A stretch of 64,000 bases of DNA from Kitasatospora herbaricolor (GTDB lineage Bacteria; Actinomycetota; Actinomycetes; Streptomycetales; Streptomycetaceae): NCBI RefSeq assembly GCF_030813695.1, contig NZ_JAUSVA010000002.1:5890001-5954000 (forward strand), in the 5' to 3' direction. The translations under genes were made by a program, and so were the position numbers. A model generated the notes under the pieces. The model had not been told where the DNA came from and did no database searches. It worked only from the letters and a program-made list of their open reading frames with translations. Within the stretch, counting starts at the first letter, position 1. The number at the start of each line of letters is the position of its first letter. Positions 54,504 through 62,165 of this stretch are shown here, piece by piece.

Positions 54504-55880
54504 ATGGGCCCCGGACTGCGGGTTTGGGTACGGAGGGCGGCCGCCCTCGGGCTGTGCCTGCTCACCGGCTGCGACGGGAGCGGGGTGCTGAGCGGCGGGG
54601 ACGACCCGGCGCCGCCGCCGCCCGCCTCCTCGCCGGCGATCCTGGTGACGCCGGGCGACGGCAGCCGGGAGGTCGCCCCGGAGGGGCCGGTGAAGGTGAC
54701 GGTCGCCCCCGGCGGGCGGCTGGAGTCCGTCCGGTTCCGGGACAACAAGGGGGCCGAGCTGCCCGGCACGCTCGCCGAGGACGGCGCGTCCTGGACGCCG
54801 GACGGCCTGCTGCCGCTGGGCGGCACCTTCTCGCTGGACGCCTCCGCGGTGGACCGCGACGGCGCCCGCGCCACCCGGCACACCAAGTTCAGCACGATCG
54901 CCAGGGCACGCACCTTCGTCGCCTTCTTCACCCCGGAGGACGGCAGTACGGTCGGCGTGGGGATGCCCGTCTCGCTGCGCTTCAGCCGCCCGATCGCGGA
55001 CCGCGCGGCGGTGGAGCGGGCGGTGCGGGTCACCGCCGAGCCGGCCGTGCCGGTGGCCGCGCACTGGTTCGGCGACCAGCGGCTGGACTTCCGCCCGGAG
55101 CAGTACTGGGCGCCCGGGACGAAGGTCGGCGTGGCGCTGCGCCTCAAGGGCGTGCGGGGCGCGCCCGGCGAGCTGGGCACCCAGACCAAGGACGTCCGCT
55201 TCACCGTCGGCCGCTCCCAGGTCAGCGTGGTCGACCTGGACGAGCACACGCTCACCGTCCGCCAGGGCGGCAAGGTGGTGCGGCAGCTGAAGATCTCCGG
55301 CGGCACGCCCGAGCACAGCACCTACCTCGGGGCGATGGTCGTCTCGGAGAAGTTCAAGGTCACCCGGATGAACTCGCAGACGGTGGGCCTCGGCGACGAG
55401 TACGACATCAAGGACGTCCCGCACGCGATGCGGCTGACCACCTCCGGCACCTTCATCCACGGCAACTACTGGGCCGACCCGGAGGTCTTCGGCAACGACA
55501 ACACCAGCCACGGCTGCATCGGCCTGGCCGACGCCAAGGGTGGCGGGTCGGGCGAGACCCCGGCGGGCTGGCTCTTCGAGCACACCCTCACCGGGGACGT
55601 GGTCGAGGTCCGCGGCTCGGCGGGCGACGCGGTGCCACCGCACAACGGGCTGAACGGCTGGAACCTGCCCTGGGCACAGTGGCTGGCCGGCAGCGCGCTC
55701 GTCCCGGGCGGTCCGGTCACGCCGGCGCCGACCGCGTCACCCTCGCCCGCGCCCGCGTCGCCCTCGCCCGCGTCGCCCTCGACCTCTCCGGCCGGGAGGA
55801 GGCCGGCGTCCGGTGCGTCCGCTGCCTCCGGGACGGCTCGTGCGTCCGGTGCGTCCAGCGGCTCGCCGACGCTTCACTGA
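54504..55880 (+). CDS. L,D-transpeptidase lipoprotein (YkuD family), copy 1
   Basis: The 458-residue cell-wall enzyme makes 3-3 peptidoglycan cross-links. The signal is lipoprotein-like (LGLCLLTGCDGS, lipobox Cys near residue 24). Two Ig-like/bacterial Ldt beta domains follow (about 45-130 and 135-245; VPVAAHWFGDQRLDFRPEQY), then YkuD (about 250-380) with GTFIHGNYW and the catalytic NDNTSHGCIGLADAK. After it comes a C-terminal cap (GLNGWNLPWAQWL) and, only in this copy, a 60-residue Pro/Ser/Ala tail. ATG with GGGAGG upstream. First of three tandem paralogues. Confidence 0.92.
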   Translation: MGPGLRVWVRRAAALGLCLLTGCDGSGVLSGGDDPAPPPPASSPAILVTPGDGSREVAPEGPVKVTVAPGGRLESVRFRDNKGAELPGTLAEDGASWTPDGLLPLGGTFSLDASAVDRDGARATRHTKFSTIARARTFVAFFTPEDGSTVGVGMPVSLRFSRPIADRAAVERAVRVTAEPAVPVAAHWFGDQRLDFRPEQYWAPGTKVGVALRLKGVRGAPGELGTQTKDVRFTVGRSQVSVVDLDEHTLTVRQGGKVVRQLKISGGTPEHSTYLGAMVVSEKFKVTRMNSQTVGLGDEYDIKDVPHAMRLTTSGTFIHGNYWADPEVFGNDNTSHGCIGLADAKGGGSGETPAGWLFEHTLTGDVVEVRGSAGDAVPPHNGLNGWNLPWAQWLAGSALVPGGPVTPAPTASPSPAPASPSPASPSTSPAGRRPASGASAASGTARASGASSGSPTLH

Positions 55881-55986
55881 GCAGGCACCCAGGAGGCACC
55901 CGGCTCCCGCCGAAGATTCACTCATCGTCCCCGGTTATCCTGCTCCTCGCCCCCGGGGCCCGGTATGGAGAAGATCTGCTCCCGGT

Positions 55987-56013
55987 GCAACCCTTCCGGG
56001 CACCAGCGCGTGT
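55987..56013 (+). promoter_or_regulatory. ECF-sigma-type promoter of transpeptidase copy 2
   Basis: GCAACC (55987-55992), 16 bases, then CGTGT (56009-56013), followed by ATTCAG. The layout resembles sigma-E-type promoters (GGAAC-N16-CGTC). The same element in the same position precedes copy 3, 33-34 bases from the start codon in both. Confidence 0.6.
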
Positions 56014-56046
56014 ATTCAGGGTGGATACCGGGAGGGGAGAGACCGA

Positions 56047-57312
56047 GTGAAGCCGGTTCAGGCGGGCAACGCCGCGATACGTAGGACCAACCACCGAGGG
56101 CGCCGTGGCGCCGTGGCGGTGATGATGGGCGGTGTGCTGCTGCTGGGGGCCGCCTGTTCGTCGAACGGCGGCGGTGGCAGCACCGCCGGCGGGGGGAGCA
56201 ACGACACGGCCGCGACCGGGGGTGCCACGGGCGGGGCGGCCGCGCCCTCGCAGGAGACCCCCAAGGTCTCCACCGCGGTGCTGAACGTCGAGCCCAAGGA
56301 CGGCGCCGTCGACGTCAACCCGACCAACGGCGTCAAGGTGGGCGTCACGGGCGGCAAGCTGACCGCGGTCGAGGTGACCGACAAGGACGGCAAGGCCGTG
56401 GCCGGCACGATCACCCCGGACGGCCTCGGCTGGGCGCCCTCGGGCGCGCTGACCGTGGGCATGGCGTACAAGGTGAACGTCCAGGCGACCGACCCGGCCG
56501 GGCTGGTGTCGGCGTCGACCACCACCTTCACCACCCTGACGCCGGCGAAGACCGTCTCCACCAACGACAACATCGCCGACAACGCCACGTACGGCGTCGG
56601 CATGATCGTCTCGGTGAAGTTCAACAAGGCGATCAAGAACCAGGACGCGGTGCTGAACGGCATCACCTTCGTGGCCAGCGACGGCACCACCGTCAAGGGC
56701 CACTGGTTCGGCAGCCAGCGGCTGGACTTCCGGCCGGAGAAGTACTGGAACCCCGGCACCAAGGTGACGATCAAGTACCGCCTCAAGAACGTCGAGGTGG
56801 CGCCCGGCATCTACGGTGACGTGGACAAGGACGAGCCGTTCGTGATCGGCCGCTCGCAGGTCTCCACCGCCGACTCCGCCACGCACCAGATGACGGTGGT
56901 GCGCGACGGCAAGTCGACCGTCCTGCCGGTGACGCTGGGCGACGCCAAGAACCCGTCCTGGAACGGCACCATGGTGATCTCCAGCAAGGAGAAGGTCACC
57001 CGGATGAACTCCCAGACCGTCGGCCTGGGCGCGGAGTACGACATCCAGGACGTCCCGCACGCGATGCGGCTGACCGACTCCGGCACCTTCGTGCACGGCA
57101 ACTACTGGGCCAACCCGTTCGGCAAGAGCAACGCCAGCCACGGCTGCGTCTCCATGCAGGACGTCCAGGGCGGCAGCGACACGTCGGTGGCGGGCAAGTT
57201 CTTCAACGACTCGATGATCGGCGACCCGGTCACGATCAAGAACTCCACCAGCGCCACGGTGAAGCCGGACAACGGTCTCAGCGGCTGGACGATGGACTTC
57301 AAGAACTGGTAG
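56047..57312 (+). CDS. L,D-transpeptidase lipoprotein (YkuD family), copy 2
   Basis: The 421-residue enzyme starts at GTG with GGGAGGGGAGAG upstream. The signal is lipoprotein-type (VAVMMGGVLLLGAACSSNGG), then a Gly/Ala/Thr linker, two Ig-like domains (VLNVEPKDGAVDVNPTNGVK; TVKGHWFGSQRLDFRPEKYW) and a YkuD domain with GTFVHGNYWANPFG and SNASHGCVSMQDVQ (catalytic His and Cys), ending GLSGWTMDFKNW. It lacks the Pro-rich tail of copy 1 and equals copy 3 exactly in length. It acts outside the membrane on peptidoglycan tetrapeptides. Confidence 0.93.
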   Translation: MKPVQAGNAAIRRTNHRGRRGAVAVMMGGVLLLGAACSSNGGGGSTAGGGSNDTAATGGATGGAAAPSQETPKVSTAVLNVEPKDGAVDVNPTNGVKVGVTGGKLTAVEVTDKDGKAVAGTITPDGLGWAPSGALTVGMAYKVNVQATDPAGLVSASTTTFTTLTPAKTVSTNDNIADNATYGVGMIVSVKFNKAIKNQDAVLNGITFVASDGTTVKGHWFGSQRLDFRPEKYWNPGTKVTIKYRLKNVEVAPGIYGDVDKDEPFVIGRSQVSTADSATHQMTVVRDGKSTVLPVTLGDAKNPSWNGTMVISSKEKVTRMNSQTVGLGAEYDIQDVPHAMRLTDSGTFVHGNYWANPFGKSNASHGCVSMQDVQGGSDTSVAGKFFNDSMIGDPVTIKNSTSATVKPDNGLSGWTMDFKNW

Positions 57313-57343
57313 TCCCCGTGCCCGAGCGTTGATCCCGGTACCG

Positions 57344-57384
57344 CGACCGGGCCGGCCCCCCGCCGAGGGGGACCGGCCCGGTCG
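57344..57384 (+). terminator. Hairpin terminator of transpeptidase copy 2
   Basis: 17 bp pair between 57344-57360 and 57367-57384 with one bulged A (57372) and a 6-base loop, 32 bases after the stop. It separates copies 2 and 3 into individual transcripts. Confidence 0.75.
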
Positions 57385-57566
57385 TCCGCGTTTCCGGGCC
57401 CGACCTCGCCCCCCTGCCCGCCGGACGGCCCCTGCCGGCCCGACCGGCCCGCTTCCGGCAGGTCCGTTCCGGGCCTGGTCCGGGCCTGGTCCGGGCCGGT
57501 CCGGGGGCGGTTCCCACCCGTCCGGCAACGGTTCCCCACCCCTGCGGTAACGGTCGGGAGACGGGC

Positions 57567-57593
57567 GCAACTTTTCCCGATCGGACGGCGTGT
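57567..57593 (+). promoter_or_regulatory. ECF-sigma-type promoter of transpeptidase copy 3
   Basis: GCAACT (57567-57572), 16 bases, then CGTGT (57589-57593), followed by ACTCAG. It matches the element before copy 2 in both boxes, in the spacer length and in the distance to the GTG start. Confidence 0.6.
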
Positions 57594-57625
57594 ACTCAGC
57601 TGGGGATCAAGGGAGGGAGTCGGCC

Positions 57626-58891
57626 GTGGAGTCGATACGCAGGCCCGTCGGGTCGATACGCAGGGCAGCGGCCGTCGCGGTGCTGGGCGGTGTGCTGGTG
57701 CTGACCACCGCGTGCGGCGGGGGCGGCGGGGCGGCCGGCAGCGGTCAGCAGCCCCCCGCGGGGGCGGCACTGGGCGGGGCCGGCGGAGCGGGCGGAGGCG
57801 CCTCGGCGCCGGCCGGCGCGAGGTCGGAGCAGCCGCAGCCGAAGGTCTCGGCGGCGGTGCTGGACATCACCCCGAAGAACGGCGCCGAGGGCGTGGCCCC
57901 GGGCGCGCTGCGGGTCTCGGTGGCTGGCGGCAGGCTCACCGCCGTCAAGGTCACCGACAAGGACGGCCGGGAGGTACCGGGGGCCGCCACCGCCGACGGC
58001 GCCGCCTGGACACCGGCCGCGCCGCTGGCCGTCGGCACGGCGTACCGGGTCAGCGCGCAGGCGTCCGACCCGGCCGGGGTGCCGGCCACGGCGGAGAGCG
58101 GCTTCACCACCCTGACGCCGCAGAGCGAGGCCTCGCCCACCGACAACATCTCCGACGGCGAGACCTACGGGGTCGGGATGATCCTTTCGGTGGCCTTCGA
58201 CAAGGACGTGAAGAACAAGGCCGAGGTGGCGAAGGGCATCACCTTCGAGACCGACAACGGCACCGTGGTCAAGGGCCACTGGTTCGGCGACCGCCGGCTG
58301 GACCTGCGCCCCGAGGCGTACTGGAAGCCCGGCACCAAGGTCACCGTGCACTACCGGCTGAAGAGCGTGGAGATCGCGCCCGGCGTGTACGGCGGGGTGG
58401 ACCGCGACGAGCCGTTCACCATCGGCCGCTCGCAGGTCTCCACGGTGGACGCGAACACCCACGAGATGACCGTGGTGCGGGACGGCCAGACCTCCGTCAT
58501 CCCGATCACCTCGGGCTCGCCCGAGCACCCGACCTGGAACGGGACGATGGTGATCTCCGCCAAGGAGGGCGTGGTGAACATGCGTTCCAGCACCCTCCCG
58601 GGGATGACCGGCGAGCCGTACGACCTGATGGTGCCGCACTCGATGCGGCTCACCGACACCGGCACCTACGTGCACGGAAACTACTGGGGCCACTCCTTCG
58701 GCGAGGACAACACCAGCCACGGCTGCGTCGGCCTGCAGGACGTGAAGGGCGGCGGCGCCGGCACCGTGGCGGGGAAGTTCTACGACTCCTCGCTGGTCGG
58801 CGACGTGGTCACGGTGCAGAACTCCAAGCGCGGCCAGGTGGAGCCGGACAACGGCCTCAGCGGCTGGAACCTGCCCTGGGGATCCTGGTAG
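57626..58891 (+). CDS. L,D-transpeptidase lipoprotein (YkuD family), copy 3
   Basis: The 421-residue enzyme starts at GTG with GGGAGGGAG upstream. The signal is a lipoprotein type (VAVLGGVLVLTTACGGGGG), followed by a Gly/Ala/Pro linker, two Ig-like domains (VLDITPKNGAEGVAPGALRV; VVKGHWFGDRRLDLRPEAYW) and YkuD with GTYVHGNYWGHSFG and DNTSHGCVGLQDVKGG, ending GLSGWNLPWGSW. It diverges from copies 1 and 2 in the YkuD lid: MNSQTVGLG is replaced by MRSSTLPGMTGEP, which may alter donor specificity. It is followed by its own terminator. Confidence 0.93.
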   Translation: MESIRRPVGSIRRAAAVAVLGGVLVLTTACGGGGGAAGSGQQPPAGAALGGAGGAGGGASAPAGARSEQPQPKVSAAVLDITPKNGAEGVAPGALRVSVAGGRLTAVKVTDKDGREVPGAATADGAAWTPAAPLAVGTAYRVSAQASDPAGVPATAESGFTTLTPQSEASPTDNISDGETYGVGMILSVAFDKDVKNKAEVAKGITFETDNGTVVKGHWFGDRRLDLRPEAYWKPGTKVTVHYRLKSVEIAPGVYGGVDRDEPFTIGRSQVSTVDANTHEMTVVRDGQTSVIPITSGSPEHPTWNGTMVISAKEGVVNMRSSTLPGMTGEPYDLMVPHSMRLTDTGTYVHGNYWGHSFGEDNTSHGCVGLQDVKGGGAGTVAGKFYDSSLVGDVVTVQNSKRGQVEPDNGLSGWNLPWGSW

Positions 58892-58906
58892 CGGACGGCG
58901 TGCGGC

Positions 58907-58942
58907 CACTGCCGGGCTCCCCTCGCGGGGTGCCCGGCAGTG
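58907..58942 (+). terminator. Hairpin terminator of transpeptidase copy 3
   Basis: 16-base arms (58907-58922 with 58927-58942, one mismatch) enclose a TCGC loop and are followed by CTGTTTCGG. Confidence 0.75.
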
Positions 58943-59038
58943 CTGTTTCGGAGGCTTGCTGTCGGCATATGCCCCTCGAATAGTGATTGTTTGCTCATTG
59001 TCCGTACGCGGCCGCATGCGTTCCGCAATGATGGGCAC

Positions 59039-59578
59039 ATGGCGGGATGGGGCGAAGCGGAACAGTCATCACATCCTGGGTCCGGCCTGCTGGGTGACGC
59101 CCCGTCGGAGAACCGGCCCCTGGCGCTGGCAGCCCTGGAGCGGCTCAGTCCGACCGAGCTGGAGCAGGTGTACTTCGGCCGGATGTGCGAGCAGGACGGG
59201 TCCGACGAGGTGGTGCTGCCCTCCCGGCCCCAGTCCGCCTCGGTGGCCCGGCGGCTGGTCCTGTCCGTCCTGCAGTCCTGGGGTCTGCACCAACTGCTGG
59301 AAGCCGGGGAGCTGTTGGCCGGCGAGCTGATCGCGAACGCCGTCCGCCACGCCGCCGGCCGTACCATCGGCCTCCAGGTCCAGCGCCGGGCCGGCTGGCT
59401 ACGGGTGGAGGTCCGGGACTCCTCGCGGGCCCTGCCCTGCCGGATCGTCGCCGAGCCCGGCGGCGAGGCCGGCTACGGCCTCCAGCTGGTCGACGACCTG
59501 GCGGACCGCTGGGGCGCCGACCTGCTGCCGCGCGGCAAGGCCGTCTGGTTCGAGCTGAAGATCCGCGAGCGCGGCTGA
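59039..59578 (+). CDS. Anti-sigma-type ATP-binding protein (HATPase_c)
   Basis: The 179-residue protein has about 70 residues of unique N-terminus (LSPTELEQVYFGRM) and then an RsbW/SpoIIAB-like GHKL ATPase domain: LLAGELIANAVRHAAG (N box), VEVRDSSRALP (G1), and GEAGYGLQLVDDLADRWG (G2). Such proteins bind sigma or anti-anti-sigma factors and act as Ser/Thr kinases. The ATG at 59039 is chosen because no earlier in-frame start has support; the ribosome-binding site is weak. It stands alone after the transpeptidases. Partner unknown. Confidence 0.82.
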   Translation: MAGWGEAEQSSHPGSGLLGDAPSENRPLALAALERLSPTELEQVYFGRMCEQDGSDEVVLPSRPQSASVARRLVLSVLQSWGLHQLLEAGELLAGELIANAVRHAAGRTIGLQVQRRAGWLRVEVRDSSRALPCRIVAEPGGEAGYGLQLVDDLADRWGADLLPRGKAVWFELKIRERG

Positions 59579-59973
59579 CACCGTCGGCGGAAGTGTTGTT
59601 CGTCCCGCCCCGGAAACCACGCAGGGCCCCCGTCGCCGTGGTGCGGCGTGGAGGCCCGTGCAGGTCATCGCGCCGGTCAAGGGGGTGCGTACCGCGCGAT
59701 GGGGACGGCCGTGCCAGGTCGGGGTCGGCCGTGGTTCGCGTCCGGGGCGTCGTCACGCCCCGGACTGCTTCGACTATCGCATGCGTCTCAGGATGTGAGC
59801 AAACCGGACAGCTTGGAATGGAAGGTTTGTAACCTAGTTCACCTTTGCTGCGCGCATGAACTCGCATGCAGGCCTTTGATTGTTCACCGTCGGCGGGGTG
59901 GCTCGGCCGCCGGTGGGCGGCTGCTCTTCCCCGGCGCTGCGGCGTGATCCGTGGAGGCTGCTCGGTGGGCCGG
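59579..59973. other. Convergent intergenic region (395 bp) with a possible gene remnant
   Basis: Most of it shows no coding character. From 59780 to 59900 the DNA is distinctly AT-richer. On the minus strand a start at 59867 reads a short protein-like segment with PSCPVCSHPETHAIVEAVRG, then decays. No terminator stem as strong as those elsewhere is visible. Confidence 0.4.
59800..59867 (-). pseudogene. Possible remnant of a small CPVC-motif protein
   Basis: From ATG 59867 the minus strand reads about 35 residues, including CPVCSHPETHAIVEAVRG, which resembles the Cys-pair N-termini of small actinobacterial and phage DNA-binding proteins (CxxCxHPxxxxIExAxxxG). AAAGG lies 6-9 bases upstream. 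After VRG the frame turns into Arg/Pro/Thr-rich sequence without family character. It could be a degraded gene or chance. Confidence 0.25.
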
Positions 59974-60303
59974 TCACAGCATGGGGTGCGTCGTCGGGCG
60001 GGGGCGGGCCCGGTCGTCCCCGCCCGGGCGGATCAGGACGGAGTGCAGGCGGCCGTCCATCCGCAGGGTGAGGGTGAGCGACCCGTCCCGGACGAGGAAC
60101 TCGCGGACCCGGGCGGCGGCCCCGCGCCGGGTGAGGAAGTACTCGAAGGCGTCGGACTGGTCGGCCCCGAGCGGGAGTTCACGCAACGAGCGCCAGAGCG
60201 CGGCGAGGGCGTCCGGGAGGTGCTGGAACCGGGCGGGGGCGGCCACGTCCTCGATCTCGACGTAGACCGCTCCGTCCGCGTCAGGGCCGGGGCAGGAGGT
60301 CAT
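59974..60303 (-). CDS. Small protein of unknown function coupled to an anti-sigma-type ATPase
   Basis: The 109-residue protein starts at ATG overlapping the stop of the ATPase gene (ATGA). It is acidic in the first half (GAVYVEIEDVAAPARFQHLP) and reads FEYFLTRRGAAARVREFLVR then SLTLTLRMDGRLHSVLIRPG in the second, a mixed alpha/beta pattern. I do not recognise the family. Tight coupling suggests it works with the ATPase, perhaps as its partner or regulator; this is inference. Confidence 0.65.
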   Translation of the reverse strand: MTSCPGPDADGAVYVEIEDVAAPARFQHLPDALAALWRSLRELPLGADQSDAFEYFLTRRGAAARVREFLVRDGSLTLTLRMDGRLHSVLIRPGGDDRARPRPTTHPML

Positions 60304-60773
60304 GCGGCGCTCCTGCGGGCGGTCGGGGTGCTGGAGGGAGCCGGGGCGACCGTGCACCAGACGGCCTTGCCGATGCCGCTCGTACGGGCCTGGCAGCCCC
60401 ACTGGTCCGACAGGTGGCGCACCAGCCACAGTCCGCGTCCGGATTCCTCGTCCGGTGCGGGCAGGGCGACGGCCGCACCGGTGTCGAGATGGTGGTCGCC
60501 GGGGTCGTGGACCTCGATCCGCAGCCGTCCCTCGGTGAGCGCGAAGTGGACCATGATCAGGCGGTCGGGCGGTACATGGGCGTGCTCGATGGCGTTCGTG
60601 ACCAGCTCGCTGAGCAGCAACTCGCCCACCTCGACGTAGTGTTCGCCGCCCTCGTGCCGGGAGAGGAAAGCGCCCAGCAGTCGGCGGGCCGCCCTGGCGG
60701 ATCTGCGGCGGCGCGGCAGCCAGCAGGTCTGTTCGGTGACGGCGGACGGGGTGGGGTGGAGGGTTTCGGGCAT
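60300..60773 (-). CDS. Anti-sigma-type ATP-binding protein (HATPase_c_2)
   Basis: The 157-residue protein is close to a bare RsbW-like ATPase domain: ARRLLGAFLSRHEG, VGELLLSELVTNAIEHAHVP (N box), LRIEVHDPGDHH (G1) and GRGLWLVRHLSDQWG (G2). A basic Arg-rich run (LPRRRRSARAAR) precedes the domain. ATG start with AAGGGG upstream. It is divergent from an HTH/DUF397 pair, the arrangement seen repeatedly in Streptomyces genomes, and probably shares its control region. Confidence 0.85.
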   Translation of the reverse strand: MPETLHPTPSAVTEQTCWLPRRRRSARAARRLLGAFLSRHEGGEHYVEVGELLLSELVTNAIEHAHVPPDRLIMVHFALTEGRLRIEVHDPGDHHLDTGAAVALPAPDEESGRGLWLVRHLSDQWGCQARTSGIGKAVWCTVAPAPSSTPTARRSAA

Positions 60774-60858
60774 GGCGGAGCCCCTTTCGGGTGTGCCTGG
60801 ACGGACGGGCCTGGTGGCCTGGAACGGGCATGGGGATGCCCGGTGGCCTGTCGCGCTC

Positions 60859-60895
60859 GACTACTGCGTGTCGAGCAGTGGACTACTGCGAGTAG
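60859..60895. promoter_or_regulatory. Repeated GACTACTGCG operator-like elements
   Basis: GACTACTGCG occurs at 60859-60868 and again at 60881-60890, 22 bp apart. The second copy is part of a perfect palindrome CTACT-GCG-AGTAG (60883-60895). They lie between the divergent ATPase and HTH genes, where an autoregulatory HTH protein would bind. Confidence 0.5.
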
Positions 60896-61021
60896 CATGC
60901 TCCGCTGAAGGCTCGTCGTGCAAGTGCTCCTCTCAAGCAATTGCACGAAGGGAGAAGCGACTCGGCCCTTGGAGGGGGTGGCAGACTGTGTATCGAGGCG
61001 ACCTGTTGGGGATGGTGACGA

Positions 61022-61873
61022 GTGGACAGTCCGACCGTGCTGCGGCGTAGGCTCGGCACCGAGCTGGGCAAGTTGCGCGCGGCGAGCAGGATGGCTGCCA
61101 AAGACGTTGCCGCCACGCTGGGTTGGTCCGCTTCCAAGTTGAGCAGGATCGAAAGCGGCAGCGTGCCCTTGCAAGATCGCGATGCGGCGAGGCTTCTTGC
61201 TCACTATGGAGTCGACGATCCGGCAGAGGTGAAGCAGTTCATCAACCTGGCCCGGCAGAGTCGACAGCAGGGCTGGTGGCACGCCTACGGTGATGCGCTT
61301 CCTGACTGGTTCAGGGCCTACATCGGACTTGAAGCCGACGCCACGAAGATCGAGACATTTCAATGTGAGCTGGTGCCCGGGCTGTTGCAGACCGAGGACT
61401 ATGCCCGGCAGGTCATCCGAGCGATGAATCCCGGAGAGGCCTCAGAGGACATCGAGCGCAGGGTGGCGCTGCGCATGGAGCGGCAGCAGATTCTCGATCG
61501 ACCTCAGCCGCCGCGCATTTGGGCGATCATCGGGGAGGCTGTCATGAGGCGCCAGGTCGGCGATCCCTCGCAGATGAGTGGTCAGCTCCATCACATGGCG
61601 GACATGGCCGAGGGCCGGCCCAACATGACGATTCAGGTGCTGCCGTTCTCGGCAGGCGCACATGCTGCCATGGGCTCCTCGTCCTCCATCCTTTCGTTCA
61701 GTGATCTTCCCGGACGTGTGGCCTACTCCGAAGTCACAACCATCAGTATCTATACCGAGCGGGAGTCGGAGATCGCACGTCATGAGGACACGTTTCTCCG
61801 TCTCATGGCGTCGTCGGTCCAGCCGGAGAAGTCAGTCTCTTGGTTGAGGGAAGTCGCAGAGGAGTACAAGTGA
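61022..61873 (+). CDS. XRE-type helix-turn-helix regulator with DUF5753 domain
   Basis: The 283-residue protein starts at GTG. Residues 8-70 are an XRE helix-turn-helix (LGKLRAASRMAAKDVAATLG; WSASKLSRIESGSVPLQ). Residues 95-275 are DUF5753 (FQCELVPGLLQTEDYARQVI; MTIQVLPFSAGAHAAMGSSS; ERESEIARHEDTFLRLMASS). Such proteins pair with DUF397 proteins and control development or antibiotic production. Third-position GC is clearly lower than in neighbouring genes (codons such as GCA, GAT, AGT), suggesting later acquisition. Its stop overlaps the DUF397 start (GTGA). Confidence 0.9.
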   Translation: MDSPTVLRRRLGTELGKLRAASRMAAKDVAATLGWSASKLSRIESGSVPLQDRDAARLLAHYGVDDPAEVKQFINLARQSRQQGWWHAYGDALPDWFRAYIGLEADATKIETFQCELVPGLLQTEDYARQVIRAMNPGEASEDIERRVALRMERQQILDRPQPPRIWAIIGEAVMRRQVGDPSQMSGQLHHMADMAEGRPNMTIQVLPFSAGAHAAMGSSSSILSFSDLPGRVAYSEVTTISIYTERESEIARHEDTFLRLMASSVQPEKSVSWLREVAEEYK

Positions 61874-62076
61874 AACAGGGCGACCTTGGTATCAAGTGGC
61901 ACAAGAGCACCTACAGCAACGGCCAGGGAGAGTGCGTTGAGGTCGCTGACGGGCTTCCCGGAGTGGTACCCGTCCGCGACTCGAAGGACCCCGAGGGTCC
62001 GGCACTGCTGTTCCGCGCCGAGGCCTGGTCGGCCTTCGTCGCCGGGGTCAAGGCGGGCGATCTCCCGGCCGTCTGA
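61870..62076 (+). CDS. DUF397 domain protein
   Basis: The 68-residue protein is a single DUF397 domain: WHKSTYSNGQGECVEVADG, VPVRDSKDPEGPALLF and AWSAFVAGVKAGDL. GTG start overlaps the HTH gene stop with GAGGAG 6 bases upstream. DUF397 proteins are the small partners of HTH/DUF5753 regulators, and some are thought to act like antitoxins of them. Length is typical. Confidence 0.9.
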   Translation: MKQGDLGIKWHKSTYSNGQGECVEVADGLPGVVPVRDSKDPEGPALLFRAEAWSAFVAGVKAGDLPAV

Positions 62077-62079
62077 CGG

Positions 62080-62140
62080 GCCTCACGCCAGTGGCGGGGC
62101 CCACCGGGACGAACCGGTAGGCCCCGCCACGGTGTGAGGC
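62080..62140. terminator. Two-level hairpin terminator
   Basis: An inner perfect 11-bp stem (62091-62101 with 62120-62130) is extended by an outer 7-bp stem (62080-62086 with 62134-62140). It lies between convergent DUF397 and sdaA genes. Confidence 0.8.
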
Positions 62141-62165
62141 TGTCACGCGCCGCCGCGTCGGCCGG

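Noticed and set aside
59145..59867. A 240-codon minus-strand gene over the 59039-59578 ATPase
   Set aside because: Beyond the first 35 residues it is Arg/Pro/Gly shadow of the ATPase gene; only the start was kept as a weak remnant.
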